Positions 17,008 through 25,063 of a stretch of DNA of 64,000 bases are shown one piece after another. The notes under the pieces were generated by a model, which saw only the letters and a list, made by a program, of their open reading frames with translations, was not told the origin of the DNA and did not search any database. The first letter of the stretch is position 1. Every line of letters starts with the position of its first letter. Origin of the DNA: VGBV01 sp963813725 (GTDB taxonomy: Bacteria; Actinomycetota; Thermoleophilia; Solirubrobacterales; 70-9); the NCBI GenBank assembly GCA_963813725.1, contig CAWFAI010000006.1, positions 1-64,000 of the forward strand. The letters run 5' to 3'. A program made the position numbers and the translations under genes.

Positions 17008-17975
17008 GGGCGGCCGCCACCGTGCTCGGGGCCGCGCTGCTGTTCGGGCTGCTCACGGTCAGCGGCAGCATCCTCGGCGCCTTCACCTCGACCACCGCCA
17101 ATCCGACGAACAGCATCACCGCCGCGACGGATTTCAGAGCGCCGACGATCGCGCGAACCGCGATCGGCAAGACAGCGGGCGGCGTCACCGGCTTCATCCG
17201 CCAGGGCGGCAGCTACTACGTCTACGCGGAAGTGAGCGACACCGGCAACCCGGCGAGCGGCGTCTCGACCGTGCGCTCGAACACGAACAACGTCACCACC
17301 GGCGCCACCGCCACCTCGCTCGCCTTCGGCGCCTTCACGGGCGGGACGCTGACCTACAACTACCGCACCGGCTCGCTGACCGCGAACGCGACACTGAGCG
17401 CCGGCGCCAAGAGTTACGTGATCACGGCGACCGACGTCGCGGGCAACACGAGGACGCTGAACGGCTCGGTCACGGTGGATAACACGGCCCCGACGGCCAC
17501 GACCGTGCAGGCGACCAACAACTCGGGCGTGACCGTGGGCCGGCCCGAGCTCAACGACCGCATCGTTTACACCAGCAGCGAGCAGCTGGACGCGAACAGC
17601 ATCCTCTCCGGCTGGAGCGGCGCCAGCACCAACGTCGTCATCCGCATCAACAACAACGCCGCCGGCGGGATGGACCAGCTTCAGGTCTACAACGCGACCA
17701 ACACGACGCAGCTGCCGCTGGGCTCGGTCAGCCTCGGCGGCAACGGCTACGTCGCCGCCAACACCACCTTCGGCGCCACCGGCACTGCCTCGAGGATGTC
17801 TCAGTCGGCAGCGACGATCACGATCATCCTCGGCACGCCGAGCGCCACCGCGACCACCGCCGCGGCCAACACGACGATGAGTTGGACGCCGTCGGCGACA
17901 GCCACCGACCGTGCCGGCAACCCGATGTCCGTCACCGCCGCGAACGAGACCGGCGCGGCCGACAGGGAGTTCTGA
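17004..17975 (+). CDS. SipW-dependent secreted protein with Ig-like/beta-sandwich domains
   Basis: The 323-residue protein begins with a hydrophobic segment ending ILGAFTSTTANPTNSITAAT, the same AF-plus-Thr/Asn pattern as the operon's first gene, so it is a second candidate substrate of the adjacent peptidase. The mature part is very Thr/Ser/Asn/Ala-rich. It contains a bacterial Ig-like stretch (YVYAEVSDTGNPASGVSTV, then VITATDVAGNTRTLNGSVTVDNTAPTATTV) and a second beta region rich in repeated NTT/ATN. Such domains are typical of cell-surface or matrix proteins. It overlaps the peptidase by 4 bp (ATGA) and is followed immediately by the RTX gene. Confidence 0.75.
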   Translation: MRAAATVLGAALLFGLLTVSGSILGAFTSTTANPTNSITAATDFRAPTIARTAIGKTAGGVTGFIRQGGSYYVYAEVSDTGNPASGVSTVRSNTNNVTTGATATSLAFGAFTGGTLTYNYRTGSLTANATLSAGAKSYVITATDVAGNTRTLNGSVTVDNTAPTATTVQATNNSGVTVGRPELNDRIVYTSSEQLDANSILSGWSGASTNVVIRINNNAAGGMDQLQVYNATNTTQLPLGSVSLGGNGYVAANTTFGATGTASRMSQSAATITIILGTPSATATTAAANTTMSWTPSATATDRAGNPMSVTAANETGAADREF

Positions 17976-18947
17976 GTGTCCCCCCCGGTCCGAGGCATTG
18001 GCCTGTCGCTGGTGGCCGCCGCGGCGCTCAGCGTCGCAGTGGCGTTCGGTTTTGCCGGCGCTCGCGAAGAGGACAAGGCCCCGTTCGCCGAGTTGCGCGG
18101 ATACGGGGCGTTCAGGGCCGAGAACTCGCTCAACGGCCAGGCGATCTTCAGCGCACCCAACCTCGCCCCCGGGCGCTCGGAGACCGGGCTGGTGGCGATC
18201 CGGAACGGCCACGACGCCCCAGGTGGCCTGAAGCTGTCGCAGTCGCTCGGCGCCGAGCAGCCCGGCGCCGGCGCCGCACGCCTGTTCACGGCTCTGGTCC
18301 TGCGGGTGCGCGATGTCGGCGACGGCCCAGGATCGCTGGTGTACAGCGGCCCGCTCTCGGCGATGGGCGTGACCCGTCTCAAGGACCTCGCCCGCGGTGA
18401 GCGCCGAACCTACGAATTCACGGTCACGCTGCCGGCCTCCGCGTCGGACTCGCTGCAGGGTGCCGGGGTCAGCGTCGACTACACGTGGACTCCGGCGCCA
18501 TCCGGGTCCAGGGGGGCGCTTTGTGCCCGCGGGCGCCGCGGCGGGCGCAAGGGGGAGTCGATCGCCGGCGGGTCCAAGGGGGACCGCATTCTCGGCAAGG
18601 GCGGCGCCGACAGCATCCGGGGGCGCCGCGGGCGCGACTGCCTTTTCGGGGGGCGCGGGGACGACCACCTCGACGGCGGCGCGGGCGGCGACCGCCTGCG
18701 GGGCGGCTACGGAAACGACGAGCTGCTCGGCGGTCGCGGCAACGACGGCGTGCGGGGCCGCCAAGGGAACGACGTGATCCTCGGCGGCCCGGGCCGCGAC
18801 ACGCTGCGCGGCTCCAGCGGCGAGGACCTGATCCGGGCGGACGATGGAGTTCCGGACAAGGTCCGCTGCGGCCCGGGCAGGGACGTGGCAGTGCTGGACG
18901 CCCTGGACTCCGCACAGGGCTGCGAGTCGAGCCGGATCAGCGGCTAG
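17976..18947 (+). CDS. TasA-like domain fused to RTX calcium-binding repeats
   Basis: 323 residues. A GTG start directly after the previous stop leads to a signal peptide (LSLVAAAALSVAVAFGFAGA). Residues about 40-175 resemble TasA/CalY: GQAIFSAPNLAPGRSETGLVAIRN, later RRTYEFTVTLPASASDSLQGAGVS. Residues about 190-300 hold eight or so RTX-like nonapeptides of GGxGxDxLx type (GGRGDDHLD, GGAGGDRLR, GGYGNDELL, GGRGNDGVR, GGPGRDTLR), which fold as a Ca-binding beta roll. The end, DKVRCGPGRDVAVLDALDS...GCE, has two Cys. Joining a fibre-type domain to a beta roll suggests calcium-dependent assembly or anchoring. Its 3' end overlaps the convergent cyclase by 4 bp. Confidence 0.8.
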   Translation: MSPPVRGIGLSLVAAAALSVAVAFGFAGAREEDKAPFAELRGYGAFRAENSLNGQAIFSAPNLAPGRSETGLVAIRNGHDAPGGLKLSQSLGAEQPGAGAARLFTALVLRVRDVGDGPGSLVYSGPLSAMGVTRLKDLARGERRTYEFTVTLPASASDSLQGAGVSVDYTWTPAPSGSRGALCARGRRGGRKGESIAGGSKGDRILGKGGADSIRGRRGRDCLFGGRGDDHLDGGAGGDRLRGGYGNDELLGGRGNDGVRGRQGNDVILGGPGRDTLRGSSGEDLIRADDGVPDKVRCGPGRDVAVLDALDSAQGCESSRISG

Positions 18948-20623
18948 GCGCCCGGCAGGGTGCTGCGCCCGCGCTCGCCCGATGCGGGACGGCCAAGGCC
19001 GCTCGCCGGGCGCTGGCCGAGGCCGCTGCCGGCAGGGACGGCGCGCCCCAGCCCAACGTCGGCCGGCCTCGCCAGTGGGTCGGAGACATCGTGGCCGGGC
19101 TCGCCGGGGCTGACGACCTCGGGAATCAGCGGCGCGTACAGCTCGATCGGCTCGCTGTAGCCGCGGATCTCGACCTCGCCCCGCGGTTCGACCTCCATCG
19201 TCTCCGACAGCAGCGTCCGGGTCGCCTCGGTGATCAGCACCGAGTCGCCCGTCTCGCGCGTCTTCTCCTCGACACGCGAGCAGAGGTTGACCGCGTCCCC
19301 GATGACGCTGTAGGACAGGCGCCCGGCGCCGCCGATCGCCCCCGCGACCACCGGGCCCGAGTTGACGCCGATCCCGATCTCGAAACCGCCCGGCCGGCGG
19401 CTGTTGACGGTGCGCGCGATCTCGACAGCGCACTGCACGGCCCGGTCGGCGTGGTCCTGGGTGCGCTCCGGCGCCCCCCAGACCGCCAGCAGGCCATCGC
19501 CGACGAACTGGTCGACGTGGCCGCGGTGGCGCGAGATGATCGGGACGATGCACTCGAACAGCTCGTTCAGCCGCGAGACGACCTCCGATGCCGAGGCGCC
19601 GGACGAGTGCCCGGTGAAGTCCTGAACGTCGCAGAACAACAGCGAGACCTCGACCTCGTGGCCCTCGGGGTCGTAGTCCGAGCCGATGATGTGGCGCGCC
19701 ACCTCCTCGTCCAGGTAGGCGCCGAAGGCCTCGCGCAGCCGCTCGCGCTCGGCCAGCCCGTCCACCATCTGGTTGAAGGCCGAGGAGAGCTCCCCGAACT
19801 CGTCGGCCGTGGTCACGGGGACGTGCTCGTCATAGCGGCCCTGGCGGATTCGCTCGGTCGCCGCCTCCAGGTCCTCGATCGGTCGCAGGATCGAGCGGCC
19901 CAGCAGGACCGTCAGCTCGAAGCTGATCAGGAAAGCGACCGAGAGGGCGATCAGCACGTTCAGGCTCAGGGCCTGGACCCCGCCGCCGTCCGAGGTCAGC
20001 GCCGCGACGGTGACGCCGGTGATCACGTTGATCAGCGGCAGCGAGCCGAGCAGCTTGAACCGCAGGGGCATGGCCGGGCGCTGGATCTTCACCGGCGAGT
20101 CAAGCGCGGCGTTGATGTCGAACAGGATCGGCCGCATCGCCAGCTCCAGCGCCAGGTAGTGGAGGACCGCCGAGTAGCCGAGCGCGATCAGTCCCCCGAC
20201 CAGCAGCGGGAAGAAGGCGAGCCAGGAGAGGTCGTACAGCAGGACCGCCGCGATCGAGACAGGAACCGCCACCCCGAACACCGGGAAGCCGAGGTCCCGG
20301 CGGATCAACTCCAGCGGCAGCCCCACCGCGGTCCGCCAGGCCTGCTCGGTCTGTGCCGGGCTGCGCTGGCCGCCGATCCACTCCGAGAGCGGCTCGATAC
20401 GCCCGAACAGGCGCGAGAGGACGATCACGAGCGCGACGGCGGTCAGCCCGCAGGTGATCGCGATCACCGCCATCACGTCGGCCTTGTCGGCCTCGTAATA
20501 CGAGCCCATCAGGGCGACGGCTCCGGCGCCGATCAGGAAGGCGCTGGAGAGCTCGAGCGTGACGAACACCGCCGGATAGCGGGCCCCGAGCTTCCGGTAC
20601 ATCCACGTCAGCGTGCCCGTCAT
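18944..20623 (-). CDS. Membrane class III adenylate/guanylate cyclase with HAMP domain
   Basis: 559 residues from ATG 20623. Hydrophobic segments occupy about residues 18-320. A HAMP segment follows (SILRPIEDLEAATERIRQGRYDEHVPV), then a class III catalytic domain. Both metal-binding Asp are present (LLFCDVQDFT and FVGDGLLAVWG), as is the C-terminal signature YSVIGDAVNLCSRVEE. The purine-specifying position normally Lys in adenylate cyclases (before FVGDG) is Gln; the partner position is Asp (IGDAVN). A Gln at that site is known in a few mycobacterial cyclases with relaxed specificity. The Pro/Gly-rich tail (about the last 60 residues) looks disordered. Divergent from the aldehyde dehydrogenase. 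Confidence 0.88.
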   Translation of the reverse strand: MTGTLTWMYRKLGARYPAVFVTLELSSAFLIGAGAVALMGSYYEADKADVMAVIAITCGLTAVALVIVLSRLFGRIEPLSEWIGGQRSPAQTEQAWRTAVGLPLELIRRDLGFPVFGVAVPVSIAAVLLYDLSWLAFFPLLVGGLIALGYSAVLHYLALELAMRPILFDINAALDSPVKIQRPAMPLRFKLLGSLPLINVITGVTVAALTSDGGGVQALSLNVLIALSVAFLISFELTVLLGRSILRPIEDLEAATERIRQGRYDEHVPVTTADEFGELSSAFNQMVDGLAERERLREAFGAYLDEEVARHIIGSDYDPEGHEVEVSLLFCDVQDFTGHSSGASASEVVSRLNELFECIVPIISRHRGHVDQFVGDGLLAVWGAPERTQDHADRAVQCAVEIARTVNSRRPGGFEIGIGVNSGPVVAGAIGGAGRLSYSVIGDAVNLCSRVEEKTRETGDSVLITEATRTLLSETMEVEPRGEVEIRGYSEPIELYAPLIPEVVSPGEPGHDVSDPLARPADVGLGRAVPAGSGLGQRPASGLGRPASGERGRSTLPGA

Positions 20624-20723
20624 ACCGAAATTGTCCCTGAGGCGGCGGTCGCGGGTGTGACCGATCTCTCGGAGGCGCCGCGGCGGTGGCGGGGCCGTGT
20701 TCTCCGCGCTAGCCTGGGCACAG

Positions 20724-22214
20724 ATGGAGGCCACAGCGACCACCCAGGCCCTCTCAGCCCCCGCCCGCGAGTTCCTGGAGCGCGGCCCTGGCCGGCACTT
20801 CATCGGGGGCGAATGGCTGGAGTCGGCCGACGGCGCCAGCTTCGAGACGATCGACCCGGCGACCGGCCGGCCGATCACGGAGGTGGCACAGGGCGGACCG
20901 CAGGACGTCGATCGCGCGGTCGCCGCGGCGCGCGAGGCCCTAGAGGGGCCCTGGGGAGGCCTGACGCCATCGAAGCGGACCGGCCTCATCTGGGCGCTCG
21001 GCGAGGCGATCAAGGCGAACCTGGCGGAGCTGGCGGAGCTGGAGTCGCTTGACAACGGCAAGCCGGTGTCCTACGCGCAGGGCGACATGGCAGCGGCCGT
21101 CGGCCACCTGCGCTACTTCGCGGGCTGGCCGACCAAGATCGAGGGCGAGACGCTCCCCGTCTCGCGGCCGGACTTCCACGTCTACACCCGCAAGGAGCCC
21201 GTCGGGGTCTGCGGGCAGATCATCCCCTGGAACTACCCGCTGCTGATGGCCGTCTGGAAGATCGCGCCGGTGCTGGCGAGCGGCTGCACGACCGTGCTGA
21301 AGCCGGCCGAGCAGACGCCGCTGACGGCGCTTCGCCTGGGCGAGCTGATCGCCGAGGCGGGCATCCCCGACGGCACCGTCAACATCGTCACCGGCGACGG
21401 CGCCACCGGCGCCGCGATCGTCGAACACCCCGGCATCGACAAGATCGCCTTCACCGGCTCGACCGCGGTCGGCCGCGAGATCGGCGCCAAGTGCGGGGGC
21501 CAGATCAAGCGCCTGACCCTGGAGCTCGGTGGCAAGAGCCCCAACATCATCCTTCCCGACGCCGACCTGGAGCAGGCTGTGAAGGGCTCCTATGCGGCCC
21601 TGTATGAGAACTCCGGCCAGGTCTGCAGCGCCGGCTCCCGCCTGTTCGTTCACTCCTCGCTGCACGACGAGGTGATCGAGGGGCTGACCGAGATCGCCAA
21701 GAATGCGAAGGTCGGCCCCGGCATCAACGAGGACACCGAGCTGGGCCCGGTCGTCTCGGCCGAGCAGCACGAGCGCGTGCTCGGCTACATCGAGTCCGGC
21801 AACTCCGATGGCGCCGAGCTTGTCGCCGGCGGCGGCGTGCCGGAGGACGCGGACGGCGGCTACTTCGTCGAGCCGACGCTGTTCAGCGGCGTCACCGACG
21901 ACATGAAGATCGCGCGCGAGGAGATCTTCGGTCCCGTGCTGGCGGCGATGTCCTTCGACGACCTCGAGGAGGTCGCCGCCCGCGCCAACGACACCGAGTA
22001 CGGACTCGCCGCCGGCGTCTGGACCCGCGACGTCTCCAGCGCCCACCGCCTGGCCGCGCTCTTGCGCGCGGGCAACGTCTACGTCAACAACTGGGGGGCG
22101 GGCGACCCCTCGGCTCCCTTCGGCGGTTTCAAGGCCTCGGGGATCGGCCGCGAGAAGGGCCACGCCAACCTCGACGCCTACCTCGAGACGAAGACGGTCA
22201 CCATCAAGCTGTAG
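20724..22214 (+). CDS. NAD(P)-dependent aldehyde dehydrogenase
   Basis: 496 residues from ATG 20724; a GTG nine codons upstream is also in frame. Standard ALDH landmarks are all present: PWNYPLLMAVWKIAPVLASGC (oxyanion Asn), the general base Glu in LELGGKSPN, the catalytic Cys in ENSGQVCSAGSRLFV, and EEIFGPVL. GAGDPSAPFGGFKASGIGREKG near the C-terminus is the usual tetramer-forming strand. The best family match is betaine/phenylacetaldehyde-type ALDH, but the substrate cannot be assigned. The enzyme is cytoplasmic. It diverges from the cyclase; a 3-bp gap separates it from the convergent NAD(P)-binding gene. Confidence 0.93.
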   Translation: MEATATTQALSAPAREFLERGPGRHFIGGEWLESADGASFETIDPATGRPITEVAQGGPQDVDRAVAAAREALEGPWGGLTPSKRTGLIWALGEAIKANLAELAELESLDNGKPVSYAQGDMAAAVGHLRYFAGWPTKIEGETLPVSRPDFHVYTRKEPVGVCGQIIPWNYPLLMAVWKIAPVLASGCTTVLKPAEQTPLTALRLGELIAEAGIPDGTVNIVTGDGATGAAIVEHPGIDKIAFTGSTAVGREIGAKCGGQIKRLTLELGGKSPNIILPDADLEQAVKGSYAALYENSGQVCSAGSRLFVHSSLHDEVIEGLTEIAKNAKVGPGINEDTELGPVVSAEQHERVLGYIESGNSDGAELVAGGGVPEDADGGYFVEPTLFSGVTDDMKIAREEIFGPVLAAMSFDDLEEVAARANDTEYGLAAGVWTRDVSSAHRLAALLRAGNVYVNNWGAGDPSAPFGGFKASGIGREKGHANLDAYLETKTVTIKL

Positions 22215-22217
22215 CCG

Positions 22218-22856
22218 TTAGAGGGCGCGGACCGCGTCGGCGATCGGGGTCTCGCCCTCGAACAGCTCGAAGGTCTTGCCGACCGCGTTGTCGGCCGCCA
22301 GCACCTCGGCCAGCACGGCCGCCACGTCCTCGCGCGTGACCGGGCCGCGTCGGCCCATCTCGGTGCTGATCTCGACCTTGCCCGTCCCAGGGTCGTCGCT
22401 GAGGCTGCCGGGTCGCACGATCGTCGCCTCGAGGCCGCTTCGGTCAAGAGCCTCGTCGGCGTCGTGCTTGGCCTGGAGGTAGACGCGGAAGTCGCCCTCG
22501 GCCCCTTCCGGGTTGTGGGCTCCGATCGAGCTCACCATCACGTAGCGCCGAATCCCCTGGGCCTCGCAGGCCTCGATCAGCTTCACCGCCCCACCGAGGT
22601 CGACCGTGCCCTTGCGCTCGGGCCCGCTCCCCGGGCCGGCCCCCGCCGCGAACACGACGGCGTCAGCGCCGGCGACCGCGTCGGTCAGCTCCTCGCGCTC
22701 GATGTCGCAGACCACGGCCTCGGCCCCCAGCGCCTCCAGCTCGCCGGCCTGCTCGGCGTTGCGGATCACCCCGCGGGCGCGATCCCCCCGCGCCGCCAGA
22801 ATCTCCAGCAGCTTGCGCGCCACCTTTCCGTGCCCTCCGATCACCACCACATCCAT
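22218..22856 (-). CDS. NAD(P)H-binding oxidoreductase (atypical SDR, YwnB/HSCARG-like)
   Basis: 212 residues. A Rossmann fold opens with VVVIGGHGKVARKLLEIL, a GxxGxxA/G nucleotide loop typical of atypical SDRs. Also seen are the VVFAAGAG turn, the YVMVSSIGAHNPEG strand and VRPGSLSDDPGTG. The usual SDR catalytic YxxxK is replaced by a Tyr-x3-Lys-like YLQAKHDAD. The family mostly covers redox-sensing or flavin/NADPH-reductase proteins in the cytoplasm. The reaction here is unknown. Confidence 0.85.
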   Translation of the reverse strand: MDVVVIGGHGKVARKLLEILAARGDRARGVIRNAEQAGELEALGAEAVVCDIEREELTDAVAGADAVVFAAGAGPGSGPERKGTVDLGGAVKLIEACEAQGIRRYVMVSSIGAHNPEGAEGDFRVYLQAKHDADEALDRSGLEATIVRPGSLSDDPGTGKVEISTEMGRRGPVTREDVAAVLAEVLAADNAVGKTFELFEGETPIADAVRAL

Positions 22857-22936
22857 ACGGCGACTATAGGCCGCAGCGGCGGTGCCGGGTGACGTTAGGC
22901 TCGAGGCTTCGCAACCACGACATTGAGGAGGAAGGG

Positions 22937-23215
22937 ATGATCCTGTCCAACGTCGAGGTCGAGGATTTCGATCGCTTCTGGTCCACCTTCTCGAGCAAGG
23001 GCCTGGCGAAGCGCAAAGAGCATGGGAGTCGCGGGGTGACGGTCTTTCGCAACCGCGAGGACGGCAACCGCGTCCTCACGCTGTTCGACTGGGATCCCGA
23101 GGACTTCGAGGGCTTCATGGCCGATCCCGAGGTCCCGGGGATCTTCCAGGAGGCCGGCCTGAAGGCGCCGCCCACTCCGATCTACGTCGAGAAGGTCGAG
23201 GACCTCGAGGCCTGA
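22937..23215 (+). CDS. Small dimeric alpha/beta-barrel-like protein, unknown function
   Basis: 92 residues from ATG 22937, preceded by GAGGAAGGG, which decides this start over an upstream in-frame one. The strand-helix pattern (VEVEDFDRFWSTFSSKGLAKRKEHG, VTVFRNREDGNRVLTLFDWDPEDFEGFMADPEV) fits the antibiotic-biosynthesis-monooxygenase/EthD-like superfamily. Those are small cytoplasmic ferredoxin-like barrels with varied functions. No catalytic residues can be singled out. Confidence 0.75.
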   Translation: MILSNVEVEDFDRFWSTFSSKGLAKRKEHGSRGVTVFRNREDGNRVLTLFDWDPEDFEGFMADPEVPGIFQEAGLKAPPTPIYVEKVEDLEA

Positions 23216-23239
23216 AGCGACTCCCGACCGTCGTGTCCA

Positions 23240-23326
23240 TGCCCGGGGCGGGACTCGAACCCGCAACGCCCCCGAGGGGGCAGCGGCTTTTAAGACCGCG
23301 GACTTTGCCAGTTTGTCTACCCGGGC
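23240..23326 (-). tRNA. tRNA-Leu (TAA)
   Basis: An 87-nt class II tRNA on the minus strand. The acceptor stem is GCCCGGG/CCCGGGC with A73. The anticodon loop CTTAAAA gives anticodon TAA. A long variable arm (GCCCCC-T-CGGGGGC region) marks a leucine tRNA, and the T-loop is TTCGAGT. CCA is not encoded. Confidence 0.95.
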
Positions 23327-23490
23327 CGGACAAGCCTAGAGCCGGGGCTTGTGCGGTTTGGCTCGTTTAGGCCGGGGTAAGGCGGCCCTGAGACCATTCT
23401 TTCGGCTGAATTAAGGCCCTCGGAAGCGCAACTGACCCCCTGTTACGGTGTTCGCGAGGGCAGGGAGAGAACCGTTCGGCCCCCTTTCCG

Positions 23491-25056
23491 GTGGAAGCCT
23501 CCACACTCACACACGCACAGCGACGCGGGCTTTTCGCCCGGCGCTCGCCGCTGCTGCGGTTCCAGGAGGACGCCGCGCTCGTCAGCCTGACCCGGCGCGG
23601 CCACCAGCACGCCTTCGAGGCGCTGGTCGAGCGCTACCAGTCGCGTCTGCTGGGCTTCTGTCGCCAGATGCTGGGCTCGACCGAGGACGCCGAGGACGTG
23701 CTCCAGGAGGTGTTCGTCGCGGCCTACAACGCGATGATCGCCGACGAGCGCGAGATCGCCGTTCGCCCCTGGCTCTATCGGATCGCTCGCAACCGCTGCC
23801 TCAACCACCTTCGCAAGCCGACCGCGGACGGCCAGGACACGATGGACACGATGCCGCACATGAACGGCGTCACCACCCTCGAGCGCGTGCAGAACCGCGA
23901 GGAGTTCCGCAACCTGCTGGACGACGTCAGCCACCTGCCCGAGACCCAGCGCTCGGCGCTGCTCCTGCGCGAGATCGACGCGATGAGCTACGAGGAGATC
24001 GCCCAGGCCATGGACACCACGGTGCCCGGGGTGAAGTCGCTGCTCGTCCGCGCCCGCATCGCGCTGGCCGAGTCGAGCCAGGCGCGCGCCCTCACCTGCG
24101 ACGACGTCCGGGTGCAGCTGGCCGAGGCCGCCGAGGGGCTGGCCAAGATCGACGGGCCGGGACGCCGCCACATCAAGGCCTGCGAGGGCTGTGCTGACTT
24201 CCGCAGCCAGCTTCGCAAGGATTCCAAGGTGCTCGCCGCGCTGTTCCCGGCGGGCCCGCTGCTCGCCCTGAAGGGCGTGATCGCCGCGAAGCTGAGCGGG
24301 CTGCTCGGCAGCGGCGGCGGCGCTGGCGCTGCCGGCGGCGGCGCAGCCGCGGCCGGAGCCGGCGCGGGCGGCGGCGCTGCTGCGACCGGCGCTGCCGTGG
24401 GCGGCGCGGCCGCTGTGGGCGGCGGCGCGGCCGGAGGCGCCGCGGGTGCCGTCGGCGCGGCGATCGGCACCAAGGCCGCGGCCGGGCTGGCCACGGCCGC
24501 CCTGCTGACCGCCGGCGCGGCCGAGATCAAGCACGTCACCGCCGACAAGGCCGACAAGGACTCCTCTCCCAAGATCGCGAAGGCCGCCAAGGCCGCTCCG
24601 GCGCCGCTTGCCGCAATCCCGACGGCCCCCGCCGAGGCGACTCCTTCCCCCGCCCCCGCCCCCGCCCCCGCCCCCGCGCCGGACACGGGCGAAGAGGTAG
24701 TCGTCGAGCCGGTTCCCGCCGACGAGGGCGACAGCCCCGACGGGCTCACCGGCGGCCTTGAGGCCGACGGCGGGCCCAAGCACAAGAAGGACGCGGTCGC
24801 GGACTCTGACGGTGAGGCCAAGGGCACGGGCGAGACCGCACCGGTCGGCACCGGCCTCGAGGGCACGTGCGATGCCGACGGGGATGGCGTCCAGGACGCC
24901 ACCTGCACCTCGCCCGGGACCTCGACGACCGGCATCGAGCAGACGCCCGAGCCGGCTCAGCCCGCGGTCAAGCCGCGCCCCAAGCGGCCGGCCAAAGCGA
25001 AGGGTCCCGCCGCCGTGAAGCGGCCGGCGGCGAAGCGCTCCGGCTCAAAGAAGTAG
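23491..25056 (+). CDS. ECF sigma factor fused to a zinc-binding anti-sigma-like domain and long C-terminal tail
   Basis: 521 residues, GTG start. Sigma region 2 spans about 36-108 (AFEALVERYQSRLLGFCRQMLG, then DAEDVLQEVF and WLYRIARNRCLNHLR). Region 4 spans about 147-195 (LPETQRSALLLREIDAMSYEEIAQAM, VKSLLVRAR). Residues 203-234 hold a Cys, then H-x3-C-x2-C (H227, C231, C234), the zinc anti-sigma (ZAS) signature of RsrA/ChrR-type factors. A Gly/Ala-rich, weakly hydrophobic stretch (about 250-345) follows. The tail is Pro/Ala/Lys-rich with CDADGDGVQDATC, a Ca-loop-like motif. ECF factors average about 190 residues, so more than 300 are extra. The fusion suggests an intramolecular, redox- or Zn-responsive switch; whether the tail crosses the membrane is unclear. 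Confidence 0.88.
   Translation: MEASTLTHAQRRGLFARRSPLLRFQEDAALVSLTRRGHQHAFEALVERYQSRLLGFCRQMLGSTEDAEDVLQEVFVAAYNAMIADEREIAVRPWLYRIARNRCLNHLRKPTADGQDTMDTMPHMNGVTTLERVQNREEFRNLLDDVSHLPETQRSALLLREIDAMSYEEIAQAMDTTVPGVKSLLVRARIALAESSQARALTCDDVRVQLAEAAEGLAKIDGPGRRHIKACEGCADFRSQLRKDSKVLAALFPAGPLLALKGVIAAKLSGLLGSGGGAGAAGGGAAAAGAGAGGGAAATGAAVGGAAAVGGGAAGGAAGAVGAAIGTKAAAGLATAALLTAGAAEIKHVTADKADKDSSPKIAKAAKAAPAPLAAIPTAPAEATPSPAPAPAPAPAPDTGEEVVVEPVPADEGDSPDGLTGGLEADGGPKHKKDAVADSDGEAKGTGETAPVGTGLEGTCDADGDGVQDATCTSPGTSTTGIEQTPEPAQPAVKPRPKRPAKAKGPAAVKRPAAKRSGSKK
24647..24676 (+). repeat. CCCCCG hexanucleotide x5
   Basis: Five exact tandem copies of CCCCCG lie inside the sigma-factor fusion gene and encode part of an alternating Pro-Ala run. 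Copy-number change stays in frame because the unit is 6 bp. Confidence 0.85.
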
Positions 25057-25063
25057 CCGGCCC

